64,000 nucleotides of DNA from Allopusillimonas sp008369125. Its GTDB lineage: Bacteria; Pseudomonadota; Gammaproteobacteria; Burkholderiales; Burkholderiaceae_B. Shown here in pieces: positions 1 to 9,139 of this stretch. The position numbers were made by a program, and so were the translations under genes. Within the stretch, counting starts at the first letter, position 1. The number at the start of each line of letters is the position of its first letter. The DNA is taken from NCBI RefSeq assembly GCF_008369125.1, contig NZ_VOAY01000003.1, forward strand, positions 496,001 through 560,000, written 5' to 3'. Below the pieces are notes generated by a model. It saw only the letters and a list, made by a program, of their open reading frames with translations, was not told where the DNA came from and searched no databases.

Positions 1-136
1 CTGCCCTGGACACGCCCAGTTTTTCAGTAAGACGCCGCTCCGACGGCAGCGCCTGCCCAGGTTTGAAAACACTATCTGTAATCAGGCCCTCTATGCGTTC
101 TGCCACTACATCGGCCACCTGACGATGGATTTGCAT
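1..136 (-). CDS. GntR/FadR-family transcriptional regulator, N-terminal part (truncated by window edge)
   Basis: Only about 45 codons are inside the window, reading leftward from ATG at 136 with an AAGGAG ribosome site just upstream. The visible part is a GntR winged helix: an opening with VADVVAERIEGLI, then FKPGQALPSERRLTEKLGVS, the usual recognition region of this family. The gene is divergent from glcDEF, and two identical palindromic operators lie in the shared intergenic region. By position it is probably the glycolate/lactate-responsive regulator of that operon (GlcC- or LldR-like). The ligand-binding domain is outside the window, so subfamily and inducer are inferred. Confidence 0.85.
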   Translation of the reverse strand, partial: MQIHRQVADVVAERIEGLITDSVFKPGQALPSERRLTEKLGVSRA

Positions 137-153
137 GTGCTCTCCTTGAGCTT

Positions 154-168
154 ACTGGTCAGACCAGT
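154..168. promoter_or_regulatory. Palindromic operator, copy 1 (GntR/FadR-type)
   Basis: Perfect 15-bp palindrome ACTGGTCAGACCAGT centred on 161. Its core TGGTCnGACCA matches the TGGT-N3-ACCA pattern known for FadR-subfamily regulators such as PdhR and LldR. It lies in the leader of the divergent regulator gene, downstream of that gene's predicted promoter, so binding there would fit autorepression. The identical second copy lies 109 bp away centre to centre. Confidence 0.8.
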
Positions 169-226
169 TTGTGCGGCCATACCCACATAGCGCTAATTTT
201 CTGCTCTTAATGCTTGATTGCTGTAA

Positions 227-255
227 ATTATAAGGTGTAAGGTTTTTCTTCCCAA
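227..255 (-). promoter_or_regulatory. Predicted sigma-70 promoter of the GntR regulator gene
   Basis: On the minus strand TTGGGA (255-250) and TATAAT (232-227) are separated by exactly 17 bp. Transcription would start near 220 and run through operator copy 1; operator copy 2 sits just upstream of the -35. No equally good promoter is evident for glcD on the plus strand, which would suit an activator-dependent glc promoter. Confidence 0.6.
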
Positions 256-262
256 CTTAAAA

Positions 263-277
263 ACTGGTCAGACCAGT
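263..277. promoter_or_regulatory. Palindromic operator, copy 2 (GntR/FadR-type)
   Basis: Second identical copy of ACTGGTCAGACCAGT, centred on 270, directly before TATAAAGTATGCT-like sequence that could be part of the glcD promoter. Paired identical operators between divergent genes suggest the GntR-type protein controls both directions, possibly with DNA looping. The looping is inference. Confidence 0.8.
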
Positions 278-480
278 ATAAAGTATGCTGGACAATTACC
301 TCATAATCGGCGAGCATCAGGCCTCAGATCGGGTTATGCCGCTTTTCGTTCATGCTACGGCGCGCCCGCCTATACGTCGGGCATTTGCTTTCCTGGCCTA
401 TCGCCAACGGTGCCAGTCTTGCCCTTCCCTGCCAGGGGTTAGCTGGCGGGCAATCTGATCCCCCTATACAGAGGACAACA

Positions 481-1980
481 ATGAGCATTCTTTACGACGA
501 GCGCGTCGACGGCATATTGCCTCAGGTCAATAAAGACGAAGTGCTTGCCGCAATACGTGAACGCATTCCAGCCATGCAGGTATTGCATCAAGAAGAAGCC
601 TTGCGGCCTTTCGAGTGTGATGGCCTGGCTGCCTATCGCACCATGCCAATGTTGGTGGTTTTGCCTGATACGGTCGAGCAGGTGCAAGACTTGCTCAAGC
701 TTGCCAGCCAAATGAACGTGCCCGTGGTGGCGCGCGGGGCGGGTACGGGTCTTTCGGGTGGTGCACTGCCACTCGAAAAAGGCATTTTGCTGGTCATGGC
801 AAAATTCAATCGTATTGTGCATGTCGACCCGGACGCAGGCATTGCGCGGGTGCAGCCCGGCGTGCGCAACCTGGCCATATCACAAGCCGTAGCACAGCAT
901 GGGCTTTACTATGCGCCCGACCCGTCCTCGCAGATCGCCTGTTCCATCGGCGGTAATGTGGCCGAAAACGCGGGGGGTGTGCATTGCCTCAAGTATGGGC
1001 TTACCTTGCACAACATCCTGAAGGTCGAGGTGCTAACCATAGACGGCGAGCATCTAACACTGGGTTCTGAAGCGCTCGATAGCCCCGGCTTTGACCTGGT
1101 CGCGCTGTTTACCGGGTCGGAAGGCATGCTGGGCATTGTTACCGAAGTAACCGTCAAACTGCTGACCACGCCCCAAACTACCAAAGTCGTCATGGCGTGC
1201 TTTGATGACGTAGAAAAGGCGGGTGCTGCAGTAGCGCAAATTATCGGCGCAGGCATTATCCCCGCCGGGCTTGAGATGATGGACAACCTCACGATCCGCG
1301 CCGCCGAAGACTTTATCCGCGCCGGCTATCCCATTGACGCCGAGGCCATACTGCTTTGTGAACTCGACGGCGTCGCATCGGATGTGGCGGAAGAGATCGA
1401 ACAAGTAAACGCCATCATGCGCGACGCGGGCGCCACCGATGTCAGCGTGGCCAAAGACGAAGCCGAAAGACAGCGCTTCTGGGCCGGACGCAAGAATGCG
1501 TTTCCGGCTGTGGGTCGTATTTCTCCCGACTACTACTGCATGGACGGCACCATACCGCGCCGCCAGCTTCCCCATGTATTGCGAACCATCGCGAAGCTGT
1601 CCGAAGAGTTTGGGCTACGGGTCGCCAATGTATTCCATGCGGGCGATGGCAATATGCACCCGCTTATCCTGTTCGATGCCAATGCCCCCGGCGAGATGAA
1701 ACGCGCTGAAGACCTGGGTGCCCGCATACTTGAGCTATGCGTCCAGGTGGGCGGAACCATCACCGGCGAACACGGCGTTGGTCGCGAGAAAATCAACCAA
1801 ATGTGCGCGCAATTTAACAGCGATGAGCTTACCTGCTTTCATGCCGTCAAGGCCGCCTTCGATCCGCGAGGCCTGTTAAACCCCGGTAAGAATATACCCA
1901 CGCTGAACCGTTGTGCCGAATTCGGCTCCATGCACATCAGCGGTGGCAAGCTGCCATTTCCTGAACTGGAGCGCTTTTAA
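481..1980 (+). CDS. glcD: Glycolate oxidase subunit GlcD (FAD-linked)
   Basis: FAD subunit of glycolate oxidase, which oxidises glycolate (or D-lactate) to glyoxylate (or pyruvate). The start is ATG at 481 with AGAGGA upstream. This gives 499 aa, the length of E. coli GlcD, and the opening MSILYDER matches that protein; the open frame runs further upstream but is not needed. The PCMH-type FAD-binding region carries ARGAGTGLSGGALP (about residues 83-96), and the C-terminal part has the FAD-oxidase signature with TGEHGVGREK. It is first in a tight glcD-glcE-glcF operon behind the GntR-type operators. GlcB further along would consume the glyoxylate. Confidence 0.95.
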   Translation: MSILYDERVDGILPQVNKDEVLAAIRERIPAMQVLHQEEALRPFECDGLAAYRTMPMLVVLPDTVEQVQDLLKLASQMNVPVVARGAGTGLSGGALPLEKGILLVMAKFNRIVHVDPDAGIARVQPGVRNLAISQAVAQHGLYYAPDPSSQIACSIGGNVAENAGGVHCLKYGLTLHNILKVEVLTIDGEHLTLGSEALDSPGFDLVALFTGSEGMLGIVTEVTVKLLTTPQTTKVVMACFDDVEKAGAAVAQIIGAGIIPAGLEMMDNLTIRAAEDFIRAGYPIDAEAILLCELDGVASDVAEEIEQVNAIMRDAGATDVSVAKDEAERQRFWAGRKNAFPAVGRISPDYYCMDGTIPRRQLPHVLRTIAKLSEEFGLRVANVFHAGDGNMHPLILFDANAPGEMKRAEDLGARILELCVQVGGTITGEHGVGREKINQMCAQFNSDELTCFHAVKAAFDPRGLLNPGKNIPTLNRCAEFGSMHISGGKLPFPELERF

Positions 1981-1982
1981 TC

Positions 1983-3053
1983 ATGAGCCCTACACTACCC
2001 CTCGACGACAGCGCCCGTCTGCTTGATGAGGTTCAGGCGGCGCTTGCCAGCCAGACTCCACTAAAAATTCGCGGCGGCGACAGCAAGGCCTTTCTTGGGC
2101 GCACCGCCAAACCGCAGGCCAACGAAATTGACACGCGCAGCCACTGCGGTGTCGTCGAGTATGACCCCACTGAACTCGTCATTACGGTCAGAGCCGGAAC
2201 AACCGTCTCTGCACTCAATCAGATACTCACAGAGCAAGGGCAAGTACTGGCCTGTGAGCCGCCTGTGTTTGACGGAAAGGCCACTGTGGGTGGCATGGTT
2301 GCCAGCGGTCTGGCTGGCCCCCGCAGGCCGTGGGCAGGCTCCGTACGCGACTTTGTACTGGGTTGCCGCATTATTACCGGCCATGGCAAGCATCTTGCAT
2401 TTGGCGGGCAGGTCATGAAAAACGTGGCCGGCTACGATGTATCGCGCCTTATGGCAGGCAGCCATGGCTGCCTGGGCCTGCTTACCGAGCTTTCGCTCAA
2501 AGTACTGCCACGCCCACGTGCTGCACAAAGTCTGACCCTAGCAGTCGATGCATACAGCGCACTCAACTCGCTGACGAAGTGGCGCCGTGCTGCGCTACCC
2601 GTCACGGGTGCATGCCACGCTGACGGCGTGCTGCACCTGCGCCTTGAAGGCGGCGAAGGCTCCGTAAAGGCAGCCGTTCAAACAATAGGCGGTGACACGC
2701 TGGACGCGGGCTTCTGGGATCTTTTGCGCGAACAGCAGCTACCTTTTTTCGAAGACACTCGGCCCTTATGGCGTTTGTCCCTGCCCACTAACACACCGGT
2801 GCAAAATCTGCCCGGCAAGGCGCTGCTCGACTGGGGTGGCGCACAGCGCTGGCTCAAGAGTGATGCACCGGCAGAAGAGTTACGCGCACTGGCCCAAAGC
2901 CTGGGCGGGCACGCCACCTGTTTTACGCCCCCTAGCGATGTAGAGCCTTTTCAGCCGCTCTCAGCACCCATGCTGCGCTATCAGCAACAACTGAAGCACG
3001 CGCTTGACCCACACGGTATCTTCAACCCCGGCCGCATGTACGCAAGCTTATAA
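1983..3053 (+). CDS. glcE: Glycolate oxidase subunit GlcE (FAD-binding)
   Basis: Second subunit of glycolate oxidase, 356 aa, close to the usual length of about 350. It begins two bases after the glcD stop, implying translational coupling. It has a PCMH-type FAD fold with LKIRGGDSKAFLG near the N terminus and the conserved stretch VGGMVASGLAGPRRPWAGSV around residues 102-121. The C-terminal HGIFNPGRMY is the usual FAD-oxidase family tail. It acts with GlcD and GlcF at the inner face of the cytoplasmic membrane and is required for glycolate oxidation in E. coli. Confidence 0.95.
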   Translation: MSPTLPLDDSARLLDEVQAALASQTPLKIRGGDSKAFLGRTAKPQANEIDTRSHCGVVEYDPTELVITVRAGTTVSALNQILTEQGQVLACEPPVFDGKATVGGMVASGLAGPRRPWAGSVRDFVLGCRIITGHGKHLAFGGQVMKNVAGYDVSRLMAGSHGCLGLLTELSLKVLPRPRAAQSLTLAVDAYSALNSLTKWRRAALPVTGACHADGVLHLRLEGGEGSVKAAVQTIGGDTLDAGFWDLLREQQLPFFEDTRPLWRLSLPTNTPVQNLPGKALLDWGGAQRWLKSDAPAEELRALAQSLGGHATCFTPPSDVEPFQPLSAPMLRYQQQLKHALDPHGIFNPGRMYASL

Positions 3054-3062
3054 AGAGACATC

Positions 3063-4292
3063 ATGCAAACCAATCTCAGTGAACACGCCAAGACCCTGGC
3101 ACGCGCAGAAGAAGCCGAAAGCATTTTGCGCACCTGTGTGCATTGCGGCTTCTGCAATGCCACCTGCCCCACCTACCAGCTGCTGGGCGATGAGCTGGAC
3201 GGCCCGCGTGGCCGCATCTACCAGATCAAGAATCTGCTGGAAGGCGGCGAAGCGACCACCGGCATGCAATTACATCTGGATCGCTGCCTGACCTGCCGTA
3301 ATTGCGAAACCACCTGCCCCTCTGGCGTTAATTACCACGCCTTACTGGACATTGGCCGCGCCGAAGTTGAGCAGCAACTTGGCAGGCCCTTTAAGCAGCG
3401 CATGCTGCGCAACAGCCTGCGCGCTGTAATTCCAGAGCCCACCGTGTTCAGCACGCTGCTCAAGATCGGCCAGGCCGTGCGGCCCGTGTTGCCGGCAGCT
3501 CTGCGCGACAAAATACCCCAGAAAAGCCTTGCCGCCCAGCCCCGGCCTGATGTCCGGCACGTACGCAAAGTATTAATGCTGGAGGGCTGTGTTCAGCCTT
3601 CACTGGCTCCCAACACCAATGCCACAGCGGCCCGGGTGCTGGACCGCCTGGGCATCAGCGTGACGCCCGTGCGTGAAGCCGGCTGCTGCGGAGCGACCGA
3701 TTATCATCTGGACGCTCAAGAAAAAGGCCTGCAGCGCGCGCGCCGCAATATCGACGCCTGGTGGCCCGCCATTGAAGCAGGCGCTGAAGCCATTGTGCAA
3801 ACCGCCAGCGGCTGTGGTGCTTTCGTCAAAGAGTACGGGCATTTGCTGCAAAGCGACCCTGCCTACGCACACAAGGCCAAGCGTGTCAGCGAACTGGCCA
3901 AAGATCTGGTCGAGGTACTGCGCGACGAGCCGCTCGAGTCCCTTCGCTGTGACCCCGAAAAAGGCAAAAAACTCGCATTCCACTGCCCCTGTACCTTGCA
4001 GCATGCCCAGCAACTGAGCGGCGCCGTGGAAGCCACCTTGCGACGTCTGGGTTTTGACCTGACAGCCGTACCCGACGGCCATCTGTGCTGCGGGTCAGCC
4101 GGCACCTATTCCATTACCCAGCCCAAGCTGTCAAAACAGCTGCGCGACAATAAAATGGATGCCCTTGAAAGCGGTCGGCCTGACATTATCGCAACGGCCA
4201 ACATAGGCTGCCAGACACACTTGGATGGCGCTGGCCGTACACCGGTGCGTCACTGGATTGAACTGGTAGATGAAGCACTTTCCATGCAGTAA
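3063..4292 (+). CDS. glcF: Glycolate oxidase iron-sulfur subunit GlcF
   Basis: Electron-transfer subunit, 409 aa (E. coli 407). Two 4Fe-4S ferredoxin motifs are visible: C25-x2-C28-x2-C31-x3-C35 and C75-x2-C78-x2-C81-x3-C85. Two CCG-type cysteine-rich domains follow (GCCGATDYH and LCCGSAGTYS), typical of subunits that pass electrons towards quinone. It starts 9 bp after glcE in the same operon. The downstream gene for a periplasmic binding protein begins 89 bp later and could be co-transcribed. Confidence 0.95.
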   Translation: MQTNLSEHAKTLARAEEAESILRTCVHCGFCNATCPTYQLLGDELDGPRGRIYQIKNLLEGGEATTGMQLHLDRCLTCRNCETTCPSGVNYHALLDIGRAEVEQQLGRPFKQRMLRNSLRAVIPEPTVFSTLLKIGQAVRPVLPAALRDKIPQKSLAAQPRPDVRHVRKVLMLEGCVQPSLAPNTNATAARVLDRLGISVTPVREAGCCGATDYHLDAQEKGLQRARRNIDAWWPAIEAGAEAIVQTASGCGAFVKEYGHLLQSDPAYAHKAKRVSELAKDLVEVLRDEPLESLRCDPEKGKKLAFHCPCTLQHAQQLSGAVEATLRRLGFDLTAVPDGHLCCGSAGTYSITQPKLSKQLRDNKMDALESGRPDIIATANIGCQTHLDGAGRTPVRHWIELVDEALSMQ

Positions 4293-4381
4293 GCCGATAG
4301 CCTGAGACGTGAGGCTACGCATTCGGCCTCACTTAGGTTATCTTTACGGATTCTATCCAAATATTTCTCCCGAGGCTTACC

Positions 4382-5530
4382 ATGCGATTTACGTCATTTG
4401 TGGCCGCCACAGCGCTATTTGCGGCGCTGGGCGCTGCGCCCGCTCAGGCACAAGTCAAGATTGGCGTCATTACGTCGGCGACCGGGCCCACCGCCATGGT
4501 GGGCATCCCCCAGAAAAACGCGGTTGCCTTGTTGCCCAAGAAAATCGGCGATTACACCGTCGAGTACATTTCCCTTGATGACGGCAGCGACCCAACACAA
4601 ACGGTGACCAGCTTTAGAAAACTGATCAGCGAGCAGCACATCGATGCCTTTATCGGGCCAACGGGTTCACCCAACGCCATGGGTATTTTGCAATTTGTCG
4701 CCGAATCGGGCACACCCATGCTCGCGCCGGTTGGAACGGCTGACGTCGTTTTGCCCATGACCGAACAAAAAAAATGGGTGTTCAAAACCACACAAAACAC
4801 TGGCATTATCGCCAAAGCTCTCGTCGAGCATATGGTGAAGCATCATGTAAAAACGCTTGGTTTTATTGGCTTTAATGATGCCTACGGTGAAGACTGGCTT
4901 AACGTGACATCAAAACTGGCCAAAGAAAACGGCATAGACATCGTCGCTACCGAGCGCTATCAGCGTTCTGACAGCTCGGTCACGGGGCAGGCACTAAAGA
5001 TAAAATCTGCCAACCCGGATGCCGTGCTGGTTGCCGGTACAGGCACAGCCGCAGTGCTGCCGCAAGCCACCCTGGTCAAACAGGGCTACAAAGGCACGTT
5101 TTACCAAACACACGGTGCCGCTCTACCAGCCTTTCTGAAGCTGGGCGGCAAAGACGTTGAAGGCACAATACTGGCAGCCAGCCTTATGCTTGTAATGCCG
5201 GAAATCGCCGATTCCAACCCATCGAAAGCCATCGCACAAGACTTCATCCAGCGCTATGAGGCCATTTACAACGAACGGCCAGCTACCTTCGGCGCCAATG
5301 TGTATGATGCCGGCTTGCTGCTTGAGCGCGCCATTCCTGAGGCGGCCAAAACCGCCAAGCCAGGCACGCCAGAGTTTCGTTCAGCCTTGCGTGACGCGCT
5401 CGAAAGCACTAAAGAGCTCGTGGCAACACAAGGGGTTTACACCATGACACCTGAAGACCATAGCGGTTTTGATGAGCGAGGGCGTGAGCTCATAACCATT
5501 AAAGACGGCCAATGGCGTCTGGCTAAGTAG
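4382..5530 (+). CDS. Periplasmic substrate-binding protein of the branched-chain amino acid (HAAT) type
   Basis: 382 aa. The signal peptide ends at AQA-Q (about residue 24), and the mature protein starts with VKIGVITSATGPTAMVG, the hallmark opening of the Leu/Ile/Val-binding Peripla_BP_6 family. It follows glcF by 89 bp on the same strand and ends in a strong hairpin, so it may be the last gene of the glc transcript. No permease or ATPase genes adjoin it; the only full Liv-type system in the window is at 43.7-48.4 kb with its own binding protein. The ligand is unknown. A carboxylate such as glycolate or a hydroxy acid is a guess from context only. Confidence 0.85.
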   Translation: MRFTSFVAATALFAALGAAPAQAQVKIGVITSATGPTAMVGIPQKNAVALLPKKIGDYTVEYISLDDGSDPTQTVTSFRKLISEQHIDAFIGPTGSPNAMGILQFVAESGTPMLAPVGTADVVLPMTEQKKWVFKTTQNTGIIAKALVEHMVKHHVKTLGFIGFNDAYGEDWLNVTSKLAKENGIDIVATERYQRSDSSVTGQALKIKSANPDAVLVAGTGTAAVLPQATLVKQGYKGTFYQTHGAALPAFLKLGGKDVEGTILAASLMLVMPEIADSNPSKAIAQDFIQRYEAIYNERPATFGANVYDAGLLLERAIPEAAKTAKPGTPEFRSALRDALESTKELVATQGVYTMTPEDHSGFDERGRELITIKDGQWRLAK

Positions 5531-5555
5531 CCTAAAACGACAGCACCACAGTGAT

Positions 5556-5597
5556 AAAGGGCGGGCCGCAATAAAGCGAGCCCGCCCTTTCCGTTTT
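5556..5597. terminator. Rho-independent terminator between convergent genes
   Basis: An 11-bp perfect stem (aaagggcgggc 5556-5566 with gcccgcccttt 5580-5590) with a 13-nt loop is followed by ccgttttc. It sits between the rightward binding-protein gene and leftward frmB and can serve both directions. Confidence 0.8.
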
Positions 5598-5660
5598 CAG
5601 TCTGGCCGTGCGGTCCGGGCTATGCCCGCACCGAACGGCGCGACAAGACCCGTTTACCCT

Positions 5661-6527
5661 TCACGCACTGCTGCCCAGACGCTCGGCATGAAAGGCCATG
5701 TGGTCTTCCATAAACGTCGAAATAAAGTAATAGCCGTGGTCATAGCCCTCATGGCGGCGCAGAACCAGAGGTTGTTGCGCCTGAGCGCATGCAGCCTCAA
5801 ACGCCTCAGGCAGTAACTGCTGCTGGGCCAGGAATGAATCATCCATACCCTGGTCAATCAGAATGCCTTGCGGAAACGGGCGTTGTGACTGCTCCATGAG
5901 CAAGCTGGCGTCATGGCTGGCCCAGGCCTGGCGGTCTGCGCCCAGATAAGCCGTAAACGCCTTTTCACCCCAAGGGCAACGCGAGGGTGCCGAAATCGGC
6001 GCAAACGCTGACACCGACTGGAATTTTTCGCGGTGACGCTGTGCAAGCACCAGCGCACCATGGCCTCCCATAGAGTGGCCAAAGATGCCGGCGCGCGCCA
6101 CATCGCCGGGAAGCTGCTCCGTCACCAGGCTATACAGTTCGGACGTAATATAGGTTTCCATGCGGTAATGACGGCTCCAGGGCTCTTGCGTAGCATCCAC
6201 GTAAAACCCGGCTCCAGTACCCAGATCCCAGTTTTCATCTTCCCCTTCTACACCCGCACCGCGCGGGCTGGTATCAGGAGCGACGAGCATCATGCCATGC
6301 TGAGCAGCAAACCGTTGCGCGCCGGCCTTGATCATGAAGGTTTCTTCAGTGCAAGTCAGCCCCGCCAGATAAAACAGCACAGGCACCTTGTTTTCTTGGG
6401 CCTGCGGCGGCAGAAACACCGAAAACCCCATAGGCAGCCCTATCGTGCTGGAGTGATGGCGATAAAAACGCTGTATGCCATCGAAGCAGCGATGTTCGCT
6501 AATGAGTTCAAGACTGGTGTCAGTCAT
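5661..6527 (-). CDS. frmB: S-formylglutathione hydrolase
   Basis: Hydrolyses S-formylglutathione to formate and glutathione, the last step of glutathione-dependent formaldehyde detoxification. 288 aa, alpha/beta hydrolase (esterase D family). The nucleophile elbow GHSMGGHGAL places Ser152, and AGLTCTEETF and SPRGAGVEGEDENWDLGTGAGFY are family signatures. The start chosen is ATG at 6527 preceded by GGAGG; the frame extends 32 codons further upstream without a better signal. It lies downstream of frmA, 141 bp away, on the same strand. Confidence 0.95.
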   Translation of the reverse strand: MTDTSLELISEHRCFDGIQRFYRHHSSTIGLPMGFSVFLPPQAQENKVPVLFYLAGLTCTEETFMIKAGAQRFAAQHGMMLVAPDTSPRGAGVEGEDENWDLGTGAGFYVDATQEPWSRHYRMETYITSELYSLVTEQLPGDVARAGIFGHSMGGHGALVLAQRHREKFQSVSAFAPISAPSRCPWGEKAFTAYLGADRQAWASHDASLLMEQSQRPFPQGILIDQGMDDSFLAQQQLLPEAFEAACAQAQQPLVLRRHEGYDHGYYFISTFMEDHMAFHAERLGSSA

Positions 6528-6668
6528 TGGTATACGTCCTCCGTAATGATGCATTCCGGCCAGATAGCTGGAGTTTCTCCGCCACCGTTCCGGGGAGCCT
6601 TGGGCTCCAGAAATTACTGCCACACCCGGCCTCTCTCCTAAGGACGAGGCCTAGGCTTAGCCGCGTGG

Positions 6669-7775
6669 TCAGTACAAAACAACCGAACGTATCGACTCAC
6701 CGCTCTTCATGAGATCGAAGCCTTCGTTGATACGCTCGAGCGGCAATGTGTGCGTGATCAGGTCGTCGATGTTGATCTTGCCGTCCATGTACCAGTCAAC
6801 AATTTTTGGCACATCGGTACGGCCACGCGCACCACCAAAGGCCGAACCCGTCCAGACGCGGCCGGTGACCAGCTGGAACGGACGTGTAGAAATTTCAGCG
6901 CCTGCTTCGGCTACGCCAATAACGATAGACTTGCCCCAGCCGCGATGACAGCACTCAAGCGCCTGGCGCATAACCTGGGTGTTACCTATGCATTCGAAAG
7001 AATAATCAGCACCGCCGTCAGTCAGCTGAATAATATGATCAACCACATTTTCAACCTCATTGGGGTTGACGAAATGGGTCATGCCAAACTTACGTGCCAT
7101 GGCCTGACGCTCGGGGTTAATGTCAACCCCGATGATTTTGTCAGCACCCACCATGCGTGCACCCTGGATGACGTTCAGGCCAATGCCGCCCAGTCCAAAA
7201 ACCACCACATTGGCACCCGCCTCAACCTTGGCGGTAAACAGCACTGCTCCCAGGCCGGTAGTGACGCCGCAGCCGATATAACAGACCTTGTCAAAAGGGG
7301 CGTCACTGCGGATTTTTGCAAGGGCGATTTCGGGGACGACTATATGGTTGGAAAACGTCGACGTGCCCATGTAATGATGCACAGGCTTGCCGCCCACGGT
7401 AAACCGTGACGTGCCGTCTGGCATTACACCCTTTCCTTGCGTTGCGCGTATGGCGGTGCAAAGATTGGTTTTGCGCGAAAGACATGACTTACACTGACGG
7501 CACTCTGGCGTATATAGCGGGATGACGTGATCGCCTGCCTTGAGCGACGTTACACCACTGCCCGTCTCGAGTACGACACCGGCACCCTCATGCCCCAAAA
7601 TGGCCGGGAAGATGCCTTCTGGATCTGCACCCGACAGGGTGTAGTAATCAGTATGGCAAATACCGGTTGCCTTGATCTCAACCAGCACCTCGCCTGCACG
7701 GGGGCCTTCGAGCTCGACATCTTCAATGGTCAGTGGCTGGCCAGCCTGCCAGGCGACGGCGGCTTTAGTTTTCAT
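6669..7775 (-). CDS. frmA: S-(hydroxymethyl)glutathione dehydrogenase / class III alcohol dehydrogenase
   Basis: NAD-dependent zinc enzyme oxidising the spontaneous formaldehyde-glutathione adduct to S-formylglutathione; it also acts as S-nitrosoglutathione reductase in characterised relatives. 368 aa, full length. Catalytic zinc ligands are C40 and H62 (GHEGAG), and the structural zinc cysteines are C92, C95, C98 and C106. The Rossmann motif GLGGIGLN and the C-terminal SIRSVVLY are visible. It pairs with frmB downstream. No FrmR-type repressor gene is next to it. Confidence 0.96.
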   Translation of the reverse strand: MKTKAAVAWQAGQPLTIEDVELEGPRAGEVLVEIKATGICHTDYYTLSGADPEGIFPAILGHEGAGVVLETGSGVTSLKAGDHVIPLYTPECRQCKSCLSRKTNLCTAIRATQGKGVMPDGTSRFTVGGKPVHHYMGTSTFSNHIVVPEIALAKIRSDAPFDKVCYIGCGVTTGLGAVLFTAKVEAGANVVVFGLGGIGLNVIQGARMVGADKIIGVDINPERQAMARKFGMTHFVNPNEVENVVDHIIQLTDGGADYSFECIGNTQVMRQALECCHRGWGKSIVIGVAEAGAEISTRPFQLVTGRVWTGSAFGGARGRTDVPKIVDWYMDGKINIDDLITHTLPLERINEGFDLMKSGESIRSVVLY

Positions 7776-7849
7776 TTACTTCTCCGTGAGTGTTAGGGCA
7801 ACCCGACTAAAATCCGGGCACGCCGGACTCTGTCGAGTGTAACGAATAT

Positions 7850-9079
7850 TCAGTACTCCTTCGACTGCCCGGTTATGGCGACACCCATGCGCAACATAAA
7901 GTACGCCAGCGCATCTGCCCAGCGCCCCAGCAAGCTGCGATGCAAGAGCGTCTCTGACGTAACACGTGCGGAGTGATCGCGTATTTCCTGTTCAAGAACT
8001 GCCCTGAGCTGGTCTGCAAAACCCGAATCCTGGATATACACATTGGCCTCGCGCGCCAGCAACAAACTGAATGGATCCAGATTAGATGACCCCACCATGG
8101 AACAGCTATCCATGACCGCCACCTTGGCATGCAGATAACTGGCCATGTACTCGTAAATCTCCACGCCGTCATCCAGCAGCTCACAATACATATAGCGACA
8201 GGCCCGATATTGCATGGCGTATTCGGCATGCCCCTGCAGCAGCAAGCGCACCCGCACGCCGCGCCTGGCCGCCTCCCGCAATGCCTTGCGCAATCGCCTG
8301 CCTGGAAGAAAATAGGCATTGGCAATCAACATATCCGACGTGGTGCCAGCCATGGTTTCCAGGTAAACATTTTCAATGGTCTGCCGGTTGCGAACATTGT
8401 CACGCTGCAACAAGGCTGCGCGAACCCCTGCTTCATGGTGGGGCTGGCTGTACTTGCGCCGCGCCTGACGCCATTTACCCCACTGTTTCAGCCGCTGGTA
8501 AAACAGCGACCAATTATCGCGACGCCGCCACGCCATGCGCAGCCACAACGCACGCTGTGCGCGGGCCACATCGTCCACAATTGGCCCACGCAGGCTTATT
8601 GCAAAATCAAATCGCGGCGCGGGCTCTTTGCCGTTATCTGGAATATCTACAAAATCATCAAGAATATTGATGCCGCCCACAAAGGCAAGCGCTTCATCGA
8701 TCACCGCAGTCTTTCGATGCAGGCGTCGCAGGCGCCTCAAATTGAAACGCACCGAGCTCACGCCCACCGGCTCTGGCCTGTAGACCCGATACTGCGCCCT
8801 CATGTCAACCAGATGGCGCACCACTTCCTGAGCGGTTTCGGCGCTGCCAAACCCGTCGATTACAACCCGCACCTTAATACCGCGCTTGCATGCATTGCGC
8901 AGATGCTGCAGCACACGTCGGGCAGTATCATCCATGCTGAAAATATAGGTCTCAAGATGCACGGTCACCTTGGCCGCATCAATCGCCTCGCACAGCGCAT
9001 CGAAGAAATCAGCCCCATTGTGCAATAGTGTGATCTGGTTGCCCTCAGTCCAGTTCAGGCGCAAGCGGCTACCTGGCAT
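7850..9079 (-). CDS. Phospholipase D-family cardiolipin synthase (ClsB-like)
   Basis: 409 aa with the two HKD motifs of the PLD superfamily: HRKTAVIDEALAFVGG (about residues 120-135) and HAKVAVMDSCSMVGSSNLDP in the C-terminal half. ClsB-type enzymes lack the N-terminal membrane helices of ClsA, as here. It is the last gene of a leftward group that also contains an endonuclease/exonuclease/phosphatase gene. In E. coli the equivalent pair is ybhP-clsB, which supports this assignment over a nuclease. Substrates (phosphatidylglycerol with itself or with phosphatidylethanolamine) are inferred from the family. Confidence 0.85.
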   Translation of the reverse strand: MPGSRLRLNWTEGNQITLLHNGADFFDALCEAIDAAKVTVHLETYIFSMDDTARRVLQHLRNACKRGIKVRVVIDGFGSAETAQEVVRHLVDMRAQYRVYRPEPVGVSSVRFNLRRLRRLHRKTAVIDEALAFVGGINILDDFVDIPDNGKEPAPRFDFAISLRGPIVDDVARAQRALWLRMAWRRRDNWSLFYQRLKQWGKWRQARRKYSQPHHEAGVRAALLQRDNVRNRQTIENVYLETMAGTTSDMLIANAYFLPGRRLRKALREAARRGVRVRLLLQGHAEYAMQYRACRYMYCELLDDGVEIYEYMASYLHAKVAVMDSCSMVGSSNLDPFSLLLAREANVYIQDSGFADQLRAVLEQEIRDHSARVTSETLLHRSLLGRWADALAYFMLRMGVAITGQSKEY

Positions 9080-9139
9080 GGCGTCCCGACTGTCTGGATA
9101 TCAACTCGTTGACCAAGATCATTGATTCAAACATAAGCA

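Noticed and set aside
352..480. Extended N terminus for GlcD
   Set aside because: The ATG at 481 has a ribosome site and gives exactly the family length; the extension covers leader DNA.
8129..9028. Rightward 299-codon open frame opposite the ClsB-like gene
   Set aside because: The opposite strand carries intact HKD motifs; this frame has none of its own.
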